DNA of 64,000 nt, taken from positions 1,860,001 to 1,924,000 of the forward strand of contig MCGE01000002.1 in assembly GCA_002105175.1 (NCBI GenBank), written 5' to 3'. Below, one piece after another: positions 48,808 through 59,947 of this stretch. The position numbers and the translations under genes are program-made. Source of the stretch: Absidia repens (lineage: Eukaryota; Mucoromycota; Mucoromycetes; Mucorales; Cunninghamellaceae). How positions within the stretch are numbered: position 1 is the stretch's first letter; each line of letters begins with the position of its first letter. The notes beneath the pieces are model-generated. The model had not been told where the DNA came from and did not search any database. It saw only the letters and a program-made list of their open reading frames with translations.

Positions 48808-51463
48808 CTTACTTTTTACGCTTGAGCCGTCCTAGTTTGTGCCAGTGTTGTGTATTGAGAGCTTTCATGCGGTGAAGAAGAACATCAAGATCGAACCCAG
48901 CAAAGTTGTGTCCGACAATAACATCTGGATCGCATACATGAATCCTTGCAATAAGGTAGTTGAGGAGCGACGATTCAGTCCGTTCTACTTGAATGGTTGT
49001 ATTGTTGAGTTTTCGTTCCTTTGCCAAAGCATCCTGAAAGCCTGGGGGGAATGGTGTGTTGCTAAGCTGTCGCACAGCAGTAAAGCGGATTTTCACCTGG
49101 TTTTGGATAGGGGTAGGTTCATCGATTTTCACTAGCAAAACAAAACAGAAATATAATAGTGTATATTAGAATACGTTCATTCTCATCGCAAAGTTATTAT
49201 TATTATTATTACCATTTTTGCATACGAGGGCACTTGCAGCGACAATTTCATTGGCATTTTTTTGTTTGTTCAACACAGTTCGAAGACTAAGAGACATGAT
49301 CACCAGTGGAGGGATTTCTTTGGGAGCATTTCCATTGGCATCGCGGTACGGATTGCACATCTTAGGATTGTTGACCAGAAATTCAGCTTTGCACCAAGTT
49401 TCCTAATAGCAAGCATCCAAATAATCGTGGTGTGAGTTAACATATTTCTGTATAGATCGATTTTACAAAAAATCACAATTCTTACCTTGCTTCCACTAGT
49501 TTTAGCATTTTTGATTTCCAACCAACAAGGACCCATGATATCACGTTTCACCAAAAAATGTTCTAATGGACCTGTTTGGGTACCAAATGCATGACTAAAT
49601 GTCGATCCACTAAGATTTGCAGGTAAAGCCGGTTCTAGTGACGTAAGTCACAACGTCAAGTAAAATAGGTGTTAAAGATGGACTTCGCTGATATGCCTCT
49701 TTCCCTTTTTTATACTACATACCATTATAACTGTACACCATCTTCAAATACTCAGCTTCTTGAGGTACACCCGGAATTTCAAACGCGTACTTTCTTGTCG
49801 TAGGTTTTGATGCCCATTTCTTGATTCCATTTTTCGTACAGATATCTGAGAGTTCACCGTAAACATCCTCCAGTCCAATTTCTTCGCCTTTTCCATCAAT
49901 GGTATACGACATAAAGTTGTCAAATAGCAATAAAAGATCATTGATTAGTACATCGTCATATAAAACTTCATTTTATGCAAGTATACATTTCGTAACTTAC
50001 CATTGGATGCTTGATTCCGAGGAAGTATGAAGACATTTCGCTCAATATTCTGAACAGCCACACAGCAACTGACATACGAGTTGTTATCCTTGTTAAAAAC
50101 CTAGAGCCAAAAGGGGAAGTTATCAGTAAAAAGTATACCAGGTACTACATTGCCTTTTTTTCGCTTTATTACCTTGCCAAATAGGTACACAGATCCTCTT
50201 TCTCGATGTTCATATGCATCATACCACCAAAATCGAAGGCTTCCATCCGTTTCCAAAAGTTCCATTGTAGTAGATCCCTCCTTCACTTCTGTAGCATCAA
50301 AAAGATCACTTGTCACCATTGCTTCCGTAGATCGCCAATCTTGGAGGGAAGGGTCGCGAGCTTCTTCTTTGATACGGAATGTTGAGTTTTTCGTGATCGA
50401 CTTTACTTCATTGTTTCCTTCCTCCTTAAATTTGACTTGCTTCGTCCCTGTTGGGAGCTGCTCCGTTTTGATATCCAGTGCTGATTCATCAAAGTCCATA
50501 TCCATGTCGTCGAATCCATATTCATCGTCACTTGGAGCTTCAGTCTTGATGTAGTCGTTCTTGAAGTCTTCTTTCTTGATGTCATTGTGGTTGTTGGAAT
50601 CATCGCTAGCGCTGCTGCCGTTGCTCTCGTGTTCCCGGGTGATGCTATAAAGATCGGCCGATAGATGTGGCGGTGCATGTGATTGAGGCACATTGCGTCG
50701 GGGTTCCATAGAAGGTGCAATACGATGAGGTCGGCCAGTATTAGGAGTTCGTCTTGCAGGAGTTGGTGTTGATGGCTTGGCTGGTTCAGGGCCCAAGTTT
50801 GCTAATAGGTTGGCCATAAAATCATCATCTTCAGCAGGAGTCTACAATGAAAATAAAGGTTCATTAGGGGCTTCTGATTGCTTTTTTTTTTCATGAAGAG
50901 GTGTGGCTTACTGTAGAGGTTTTGGAAGGAGTAGATTCAAATTTGGCTGCCTTCTGGAAGAACTTGTTGAGCATTTGTGAATGGTTGGGTGGTGGAGCTT
51001 CGACCTTCTTGTTCTTTGCTTGCTGTTTGTTGTTTTTCGACTTGCGTTTTCGTTTGCCTATTATAAAAGAGAAGTCATGTCAAAATGAGTATTCCCGCCA
51101 AGTCGATACCATGTTCCTGTGTATCTTTTTACCTGCATCTCGTTCTTCGTCGTATTCGTCTTCCGAGAATACCTGATCATGGTTGCGGCCATCGTCAATG
51201 TAGCCTGCGTTGTCGTCGTCCTCAACAAAATTATCGTCGTCATTCAAGGCATTGTAGTCCTCTTCATCAACTTCATCGTATATATCTTCATTGATTGAGC
51301 TCTAAAAATATAAAAAGGGCTGTTAGTTTGAGTGCCTGGAGTAAATAACAATGTAACGTACTTGGTAAAGCGCACCCCGTGATCTGTTTTGTCTAGCTTC
51401 TTTTAATTGCTTAAACTTGTCAGTCCCTTTGACAAGACGTTTTCGCCCAGTGTAGGAGGACAT
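45554..51463 (-). CDS. POL1: DNA polymerase alpha catalytic subunit
   Basis: Twenty minus-strand exons between 51362-51463 (first) and 45554-45687 (last) give 1488 residues in phase. The others are 51133-51301, 50912-51057, 50173-50841, 50001-50100, 49723-49965, 49486-49634, 49213-49402, 48813-49131, 48370-48708, 48149-48297, 47879-48072, 47632-47793, 47113-47567, 46895-47027, 46591-46804, 46425-46523, 45942-46345 and 45770-45866. It extends RNA-DNA primers at replication origins and Okazaki starts, with primase. The N-terminus is acidic and disordered. The exonuclease-like domain includes [19 protein letters not shown]. Polymerase motifs are [18 protein letters not shown] (A), [13 protein letters not shown] (B) and YGDTDSIMV (C). 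Two C-terminal Cys clusters (CRHCNTKT...CMQC; CDDPTC...CAVNGC) fit the zinc and B-subunit binding sites. One intron (49966-50000) is only 35 nt. Confidence 0.96.
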
Positions 51464-51668
51464 AATACAAAAATATTGGAATAAAAAAAGAAAAAAAAGG
51501 TGAATCCTCAGCGCGACTTTTTTTTTCTTTATTTTTTTTTCGATGAACGCGCCACTTGGTGTTCGGTGTGCGGAACGATTCCTGGCTGACTTTCAATCCG
51601 AAAAAAAGAAATCTTCTTCGCCCAATTTTTCGATCCTTAACCTTGCATTTTTTTCTTTGAATAAAGTT
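51464..51668. promoter_or_regulatory. probable bidirectional promoter, POL1 / ASNSD1
   Basis: 205 bp between divergent start codons. Contains GAACGCGCC with an ACGCG core at 51547-51551 and GCGCG near 51510. ACGCG is the centre of the MBF (MCB) site that drives POL1 at G1/S in yeast. The functional link is inference from one short match. Confidence 0.45.
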
Positions 51669-54062
51669 ATGTGTGGTATCTTATTCTCTTTGTCTTCAAA
51701 CCAACACCTTCATGATCAGCAAACTTGGAATGCATTAGAACAACTCAATACCAAAAGAGGTAAAGAATCATGAAATATAAACTTATATCACTAATACATA
51801 TATGTATGTATTTTATTCACTAGGACCTGATTCACAACAATTGCAACAACTGACCTGTCATTCATATTCATTGCGATTCTTCTCCTCTGTCTTACATTTA
51901 AGAGGACCTAATACTGTAGTGCAACCTCTTTGCGGTTCGACTAATGGGGATGTACTCTGCTGGAATGGTGAGGTTTTCAATGGCCTCGATGTAAGCTGAC
52001 CTTTTGGTATTTTAATTTTACTATTATTATTCACCCATATTTTCTTTAATGTATATCTTAGGTACCCTTTGGCGTAAATGACACTCAAGTCGTTATGGAA
52101 AATCTCGAAAAAATGAACTCAGCTGCTGATGAACAAGGAGCACAAGCAATCATGTTATCTGTCATGTCAAAAATCGAAGGTCCTTTTGCTTTTGTATTCT
52201 GGCACGTAAGTGAAATCTCATGCCAGCTTATTTTTATAGTACTGTCAACTTTTTAATACCGTCTCTCCTTATTAGGAACAATATCAAACTCTATGGTTCT
52301 CACGTGATTGTTTGGGCCGGCGGTCGTTGCTTTGGAATAGATCAACGGATGGACCTTTTATGCTTAGCTCAGTTGGATATAACGATCAAGGTAGTCCATC
52401 ATCATGGGAAGAAGTACCAGCAGATGGAATTTATGCTTTGAGGATTAATGATTTGGTGGAAGGAACTGTTTTTCAGCCAATACTCTTTCCCTGGAAGCAT
52501 CCTGAAGATCATATTACGGGCGAGAAGTCTCTGGTAAGATGGCAAATATTAAAAGTAATCTACAGGATAAACTGTTTTCTAATATTCACTTATTCTCTAC
52601 CAATTTTATACGATATAGATATTACCATTCCCAAGATTAAACACGAAAATTCCATTGGAGGATCATCTGGCTGAAATGACATTAGACAATGATACTGGCA
52701 TCCCCATGATCACGGCTGATGTGGAAAACGCCATTCAAAAATTTAAGCATATTCTCGGTGAGGCGGTGAAAAGAAGAGTAGCCGATGTGCCTCACATGAA
52801 GTAAGTGAAAAAAAAAAAAAATGGAAGATACTAGGATTTTAGTTATCAAGACTCACTGACTTTGTATATTTTAGATCTTCAGAAACGACTCCCAGAGTAG
52901 CTATTCTATTCTCTGGTGGTTTGGATTGTATTTGCTTGGCAGCCCTAGCGCATCAGTATTTACCCAACACTGAAACGATTGATTTATTGAATGTAGCCTT
53001 TGAAAACCCAAGGTCGGAGCAGGCAAAATTACAGCATCAAAAGAAGTTGGCCAAAATGAATACTACAACAACGGACCAGAATGGTGCGAATACAAAATCT
53101 ATGTATGATACCCCTGACCGACTTACTGGAAAGGCTGGCGTCAGCGAATTAAGGTAAGGAGGGAAAATCAATCATACATGGTATAGAAGGAAAAACAAAA
53201 AAGTTTAATTGGATTGTTTGTTCATAGAATAATGGCACCAGACCGATGTTGGAATTTTGTTGAAATCAATGTCCCCTTTGAGGAAGCCATGAACAAAAAG
53301 CAGCACATTGTCGACCTGATGTTCCCTTTAGATACAGTTATGGATTTGGTATGTTGAAAAAAAAAACAAAGGAGAGCACTTGCATGGAATCGCAAAATAT
53401 ATTGATTTATACATCTTTAGAGTATTGCAATGGCTCTGTGGTTTGCGTCTCGGGGTCAAGGTAAATTGAAAGAAAAAGGAAGAGAAAAAGAAAAGCAATT
53501 GTAACTGATTAGTATTATAGGGTCTATCGATGGCAAGGAATACACAAGTAACGCAAGAGTCCTGATTTCTGGATTAGGAGCTGACGAACAACTCGGTGGA
53601 TATTCAAGGCATCTCAAAGCATTCAAAAGCGGTAGTTGGGAAGAACTGATCAGAGAAGTAAGAAAAGTGTATACATACACAAGGTCAACCATAAAAAAAC
53701 GAAGATAAGAAATGTGCTCACTACCCTCTTTCTGCACATAGACACAATTAGACGTGGATAGAATATCAACAAGAAATCTTGGACGTGATGATAGGATCAT
53801 GTCTGATCATGGCAAAGAAGTCCGATTCCCATTCCTCGATACAGATGTAGTGAACCAGCTATGCAACTTACCGATTTATCTCAAGATGGACCTGCGATTT
53901 GAACGTGGAGTTGGTGAAAAGATGATTCTCCGTCACATGGCAAGGCAATTGGGGCTCCCACTGGCTAGTCGAAACTGGAAACGTGCTATCCAATTTGGTG
54001 CCAAAACTGCAAAGATGACTGGTGAATCAAGATCGGAAAAAGGGCAGCATAAATTAGAGTAG
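51669..54062 (+). CDS. ASNSD1: asparagine synthetase domain-containing protein 1
   Basis: Ten exons: 51669-51759, 51824-51990, 52062-52205, 52276-52533, 52619-52800, 52875-53153, 53228-53348, 53421-53460, 53521-53657 and 53742-54062; 579 residues. It has an N-terminal class II glutamine amidotransferase domain and a C-terminal asparagine-synthetase-like ATP pyrophosphatase domain, with [14 protein letters not shown] P-loop ([16 protein letters not shown]) and [14 protein letters not shown]. The start at 51669 gives MCGILFS, placing the nucleophile Cys second as in amidotransferases; an in-frame ATG at 51543 would bury it. The arrangement matches ASNSD1 rather than true asparagine synthetase (short linker, FPFLDTDVV, tail QFGAKTAKM). 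Its cellular substrate is not established. Confidence 0.94.
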
Positions 54063-54884
54063 AATAGATTATCATAGACTAAGTAGTAGCTAGTAGGTTA
54101 GGTTCTTATTTTTATGTATATACAATAAACATTCGCGCTCTGTTGGAGCTTTAGAAATCATAGATTTACTGGCTGTCATGTTTTTTGTTGTTGGTATTTT
54201 TTTGTGAAGTGGGGAGGGTTTTTGGTAGGCAATTTCGAATAAAGCTTAACCGTCGCAAACAGAACAAAATGACTGTTTTATATGTGGACGAAAACGACAG
54301 AGGGATATTATCAGATAAACCTCCTCATACTTTGAAGGGTATTTACTCTAAATCCAACTGATTTATTCGTTTGGATGTTTGTGTTTTCTTACTGTCTCAT
54401 CGGCAATGAAAAAATAATCTGAATATATATGTACAGTATATTCAGTCAGAGAAGGTTATAATATTTTACAGGGAAGGCGACGCTGGCAACATGGCCATCA
54501 TTGATTAATATGAAAGGTGGAAGGGACATCGACGAACCAAAATTTTCAAGTTTTTTAATCTTTAATTTTTTTTTTATTTTTTTTTTTTATTGTACCATAG
54601 TTCTAACTAGAAAACGCGGGGGACTGCTTTACGGTAGAGCAACACTATTGAACGCATTCATTAAAGATATATACTGTAAGATTTTTTATTGTAGAAGAAA
54701 CATAATGTAAGATAAACTATACTCACAGCACAGTCTTGATACATTAATATGGTATCATCGCTTGAGCTGCACTAGGATCACTCTTAATATTAAGTGACCT
54801 AAAACTGTTAACCAATCTCAGGTGCTTTGACGGAATCGATATCATGGCGGTAGTCTAGATAGGTTATTGCAACTCAGTGAGAGC
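54063..54884. other. intergenic ASNSD1 to repeat D
   Basis: ASNSD1 3' UTR (AATAAACA near 54125), then AT-rich sequence. A frame at 54501-54710 is unsupported. Confidence 0.5.
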
Positions 54885-55565
54885 TTACAGAAAAGGATTC
54901 AAATACCGTCCACGTGGATTTTTATTGACGCCGCTTTTCCTTTTATCTCTCTTTCTTTTCATTTTCTTTTTTTTTCCTTCCCTCATTCTTCACGGTTTTT
55001 ACTCCTATGGTGTAATGGCGATCTTTGATTAGAGTTAGGACTAGCTTAGAGGCAATTACAGATCAGGGATTACAAGATGCATGAGGAAACCCTTTCATTT
55101 TGGATTCAGGATTTAGGACCACCATTAGTTGGCTTTTTGAAGCCTCTCTTAGCTTAGTTTAGTGTTAGTTTCCCCATAATTTTTTATTTACATATAAATA
55201 AAATAACTTTTTTTCTTCGTTGCTTCAACAAAAACGTCCCAGTAGTTAGCCTTTTGTCTGTTTGTGTAAGAAATTCATCGCTCCTTTAGAATTGTTTTAG
55301 TCGATGTAGTGCTTCAATAGCAGATGACCCCCGCCCTCATTCTTTCTCATTCCATGTACATTATATTAACTCACATTCTCCAACCAACTCTTTAGGTTAG
55401 AATTGACCGTTTTACAAAACTTACTTAAGTTTCTTCTTCATGCTTGCTCCAACAGATCCTTCTATTAAATCCCATGTTGCATTGAACCCCTCACTTTTAT
55501 ATTTAGTATATACCAACATGCTTCAATAAAACATACCTTTTTTATTAAATAATTAATTAACCATC
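54885..55565 (+). repeat. copy D of the dispersed CACGTG/core repeat
   Basis: Starts at CAAATACCGTCCACGTGG (about 54899-54916), pyrimidine tract, CATTCTTCACGG, and TTAGAGTTAGGACTAGCTTAG. The core GAGGAAACCCTTTCATTTTG at 55083-55102 with GATTCAGGATTT follows. Then AGTTTAGTGTTAGTTTCCCC, AATAAAATAAC, AACGTCCCAGTAG, and an end block with GCTTCAATAAAACATACC near 55525. The end block is close to that of copy A (CCCATGTTGCATTGAACCCC versus CTTTGCTACATTGAATCTCT). Confidence 0.9.
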
Positions 55566-56743
55566 ATGGACACATTGCATAACGAACAATGTTCTGTTGT
55601 AACTTTTTCACCCACTATGACTAATCTTCATCCCGACAGACCCTCAGGCTGGTTAGCAATATAAGATCATCTACTGTGAAGCAATAATGTAAATGAATCT
55701 AGGTCATACTGTACGTGTAGCCATAGTTATATATAGTATTTTGCACTCTGACGTATATGATTACTTGTTCCTTCTCGGAAGCTTAGTGACTGGTTGACAA
55801 TTTTAGATCGCTAAATATGAAACGTCCTTCTCTTGCCTCTCTACCATTCATAGTAATGAACCTAAGCCATGCCCTGGGAAAGCACCCACCACTGTATTTT
55901 GGACAAGTAGTATATAACCAGCCCATCCTTTTTATTTATCATTTTGCATATGGCATAATAAAAAAAAGAGATGCGAAAATTAAAGTTAGTTGAGCCTCAA
56001 GAGGTCGTTTATTTAAGCGCAAGATGGCGAGGCGGCGTTGGAGCTATCTAGCTTCTTCAAGAGCCACATTTCCAATCATTATCGCCCATGGCACCCAGTA
56101 CAATACAATAGCTTAATTGTTTGGAAGTGTAAGAATGTTGTGATATTGAATATAAAAAATTGCAGTGGTTAAAGGTTTACTTGGATTCCTGCAGAATCGA
56201 ACCATATGACCATATGACTTCAATAAAAACTATACTTTGGATCCCCTTTCTTTGTCCAGCGTTGGTGGCTTTGTCCCAACACTCAAATTGCTTTCTATTT
56301 GAACAAAGGAATTGCTTCTCTATCTACTACTCCCGAGCAGGAAGACTATTTCTTGAATGGTTTGCAGTAAAAACGGTAGTGATACTGTAAACACAGTCGA
56401 TGAAAGAACCAAAAAAAGAAAAAAGAAAAAGAAAAAAAAGAAAAGGAAAAGCTTATATCAAAAAAGTGCTTTCCGCTTTCCCATTGTCTTGTTTTTTGGA
56501 CAATTGTATCAAACCTAAAGCGCCACGTAATCCTTTATCCCTAAGTCTAACTGCTTCAACAGATTTGTGTCCGAAAAATTTGACGAAGCATTTTATTTTA
56601 GAGATACACTAACTATTGATAAAATACAAACACACATACAATAATTGTGGCCATTATTGTCAACGTTGAAGATGAAGATTGATGGTAAGAAAAGGGAATA
56701 TTTTTATTAAAAAAAAAAAAAAAAAAAACAGTTTCTATACTAA
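55566..56743. other. intergenic repeat D to mL46 gene
   Basis: AT-rich sequence with an A-rich purine tract at about 56409-56450 and an A tract at 56710-56728. No gene is recognised; frames at 56160-56390 and 56400-56612 have no family resemblance. Confidence 0.5.
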
Positions 56744-57353
56744 TCAGGGATATGTAAACAGAGATTTGATAGCATTGTAGTATCCAGGGGTAACGTAGTT
56801 TTTGACCTCGGATTCAAGCAACCAAGCAAAATCGACGATTTCTTCGCCATCAGGTAGACATTGGCCAGACACCCAATCAGAGCGGATGAATTCTACCTAC
56901 AATGTATTATATATATAAAGTATTCAAAATGGTAATCAGTAAGTCGATATCCGAGACCTTCACACGCACACGTTGTACCTTTGCACCGATATGTTTTCGT
57001 TTGTGTTTGGCAACAAAAGCTTCAGGGAATTGATATTGATAGTAGCAGGAGGGAGTTGTTTCGACCAACTTGACTTTGATATCCAATCCACATTCTTCTT
57101 CAAGTTCACGAAGTGCCCCTTGTGCAATGGTTTCTCCAGGATCGACGCCGCCTTGAGGAAGCTGCCAGGCATTCTCTTTTCTTGGCTTTTTCACCAGCAG
57201 GTAAAGTGAGGAATCCTTATGGCGACTAAAGGAGTGCATAGGATCTTCAAATAGATAATTTGCAGAAAGGTTGTTATTGGATGTCAATGGCGGTCGGCGA
57301 ACCATGATACTTGCAACAGATCGATATAAGTGTTGCTGTGATGTTATTGTCAT
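56744..57353 (-). CDS. MRPL17: mitochondrial large-ribosomal-subunit protein mL46-like, with intact Nudix box
   Basis: Two minus-strand exons, 56979-57353 and 56744-56896; 175 residues. The order RPPLTSNNN (family-typical RPPL lead), WQLPQGGVDPGETIAQGALR, SCYYQYQFPEAF, HIGAKVQ joined to VEFIRSDWVSGQCLP, and a YVTPGYYNAIKSLF end fits mL46 (yeast Mrpl17), a Nudix-fold protein of the mitochondrial ribosome. The Nudix box here is complete (G-x5-E-x7-R-E-L-E-E-E-C-G-L), whereas the usual mL46 box is degenerate. An active Nudix hydrolase is therefore a real alternative. It is shorter than known mL46 (about 280 residues). It is divergent from TRM44. Confidence 0.7.
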
Positions 57354-57415
57354 GAGTTAAGGTGAAGAGAAAAGAAAGAGAATTATAACCCCGCCTTTTT
57401 GGAGTGGCTCCCTCA

Positions 57416-57476
<61 letters not shown>

Positions 57477-57487
57477 ACTCGAACAAT
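57354..57487. promoter_or_regulatory. bidirectional promoter with 58-nt T tract, mL46 / TRM44
   Basis: 134 bp between divergent start codons, of which 57418-57475 is an uninterrupted run of T. A poly(dA:dT) tract of this length excludes nucleosomes in fungal promoters (general knowledge). A longer TRM44 frame from 57404 would translate the tract as Phe repeats and is not used. Confidence 0.6.
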
Positions 57488-59746
57488 ATGAAAACTGAAT
57501 CGACCAAAGCAACCAAAGCGATAGATCCAGCGGACTTGTTTACCCAATTCAATCCTTCTCTGTATTTTAATGAACCCCGCCTTTTCAATAGCAATACAAC
57601 TAACATCGATTCGGATGCAGGTGTCAAGTCTTCCCCTTGGTATACCTTGATCGAGCAGTCTGTGCCTACTAGCCGAACAGCGTTTTGGGAAACAGTGGTA
57701 AGATAAAAAGCAATGTCCACAACACATTTATGGCTCAGCGATCTTATTACCTGGTTTCGGATACTTTTATAGAAACGATGGACCGCCGAACCCCAATACG
57801 CAATACCACCTATAGAAAAAGCAGATATTATCTCCACTATCGCAACTGATACTGGCCACTCTGTAAACAAAGATGATCTGGCTTTTGAAACAGTAGTCCG
57901 GCACTTGATTCCGAAACGAAAGACGAAGGATTCTATGTTGTCGGAAACTGTCAAGTACTATGAATACTTTACTGAAGGTAAGACCCCGTCAAACAGATGT
58001 AAAATGATTGATCGCGTTCAGAGAAAATGTTATGCCAACCTTTTTCATTTCGGAATTTCTTATAGATTCAATTTATGAAGGAAGGGTCACATACCAACCC
58101 GATATCTCTGCAACAGTTGAAGATTTACCATTCTATTATCCCAAGGTAAAATATTAAAATTGATTTGCTTGACAATATTATTGATGGTTCATTTTGACGC
58201 GCGACTTTCTTTATCTAGGTTTTGGCGTATGGATTTACTTTTACATCAACTTCTGTCGACTCTGATTGGTAAAATACAAGAAATTTTAATAGGATGGGGG
58301 AGATCGTGGGCACTTTAATACTGACAGGCTTTGCTTAAAGTAGTGGCACTCTTCGGCTTCAGATTCAACCGGTACAATCAACCGGTATCCCGGTCATTGC
58401 TGATCAGAAAATGGTAATAGAAAACAAAATGAAAAATGGCTCTTATCTTTTGCAGAAAAATGAACAGTGTAACCAGACTAACCTTTTTATTTTTATATAT
58501 TTTACATTCCATATTTGTAGCGTAAAGCTTTGGAAACTATCATTCACAAACTTTTCAAATGGTGTATTCAAGCAAGAATTGGTTATAAGAAAAAAGCCCA
58601 TCATGACAGTTTGGTGCCCAAGGATGTTTATCTCCACAAGTATCAAGAAATTAAAACCAAGTATGCTGGCGTTTTGGTTAGGTAAATCTGATGACAAAAA
58701 AGTTTATTCAATTTGGTCGCCCGATTGGACTGACATTTGAAAATTTTATTATACCTTAGCTCGTGGACCGAGAAAACCGATCCACGGAAGTTTGTATATG
58801 AAGATATAGCGATTGCGAGTTACTTGATATGTCTTTGGTTGATGGAAGAAGAACAAACAAAACTGTAAGAATATAATAGAAAGCAAGAGCAGACATGGTT
58901 TGAAACAGAAAGGAGCGCTTAACTGCTATTTAATTTTAGAAAGCCGACCTTCGTCGATCTTGGCTGTGGGAATGGGCTCCTGACATATTTATTGTCCAAA
59001 GAAGGTTACAATGGATTTGGTGTTGATATGGCTAGCCGGAGAATATGGAAAAAACTTTGTGATGACGACGAAAAATCAGATATGCTAAAAGGTAAGTTAA
59101 CGCTGATAAAATAATATTCACGTTGCCTCATGTTTTGTTTATATTTCATTGTAGTGGAAGCGCTATATCCTGCCACAGTAACCTATCAAGCTGATTGGAT
59201 AATTGGAAACCACGCCGATGAACTGGTACCTTGGTAAATAAAAAACGAAATAGGAACAATTGAAAAGACGGGGGATTAACTATTCGATATTTTTGGTTTC
59301 CTATTATAGGGTGCCAATTATTACCACCAAATCTGGAAACAATTGCAAGTAAGTGTTCATCACTTTTTTTAATGATGATGAAGTAAGATTTTTACTCTTT
59401 TTGTATACAAAATAGATTTTTTGTGATTCCTTGCTGCTTGTATGGCTTGGATGGTAGTCGCACACTGCCATTGATGAATGAAGAAGGGGGAAAGTACCGG
59501 GCATACACCAATTACATTAAAAAGATTGCTACACAATGTGGATTTGATTGCGAAGAAGATTACCTGCGGATACCCAGCACCAAAAACATTGCACTCATTG
59601 GTCGAAATCGACGGCAAATAGTCAACCGAGGCCAACTTGAAGAAATCGAGGCTCCTGGTATTGGATTTACTTTACGAAAGACCGACCGTGAAAAAGAGGA
59701 GCTACGACGATTGGCCAACAAGCGGGCTAAAATTGGTACTAATTAG
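57488..59746 (+). CDS. TRM44: tRNA(Ser) Um44 2'-O-methyltransferase
   Basis: Eleven exons: 57488-57697, 57773-57977, 58066-58145, 58219-58268, 58344-58413, 58521-58681, 58760-58864, 58940-59091, 59155-59233, 59310-59348 and 59416-59746; 493 residues. Trm44 uses S-adenosylmethionine to methylate the ribose of U44 in serine tRNAs in the cytosol. Family signatures are FVDLGCGNGLLTYLLSKEGY (SAM-binding motif I), GFGVDMASRRIW, ADWIIGNHADELVPWVPII, FFVIPCCLYGLDG and a YLRIPSTKNIALIGR end region. The N-terminal part (PSLYFNEPRLF, WTAEPQYAIPP) is less conserved. All splice phases close. Confidence 0.94.
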
Positions 59747-59947
59747 GTGATGGTGATGGGTCTTGGCTACTCTAGATAGAATATGGCACGATGTCAAAAT
59801 AGCAGCCACTTTGGGTCCTTTTTTACTTCCTTCTCCCCTTTTTTATAAACTCCGCTATCTATTTTTATTTTATTTTTTACAGAAAATTTTAGTCTTACTT
59901 TTTTCTTCTTCCTTTCCCTTTTTATTTATACTTGCCTCTATATTATC

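Noticed and set aside
51543..51668. In-frame upstream ATG extending ASNSD1
   Set aside because: It would place the catalytic Cys internally; amidotransferases of this class need it directly after the initiator Met.
56400..56612. 70-codon frame starting in a purine tract
   Set aside because: The first third is a Lys/Glu/Arg run from an A/G-rich tract, and the rest has no family resemblance.
57404..57487. Upstream in-frame ATG for TRM44
   Set aside because: It would translate the 58-nt T tract as a Phe run; the ATG at 57488 gives a normal N-terminus.
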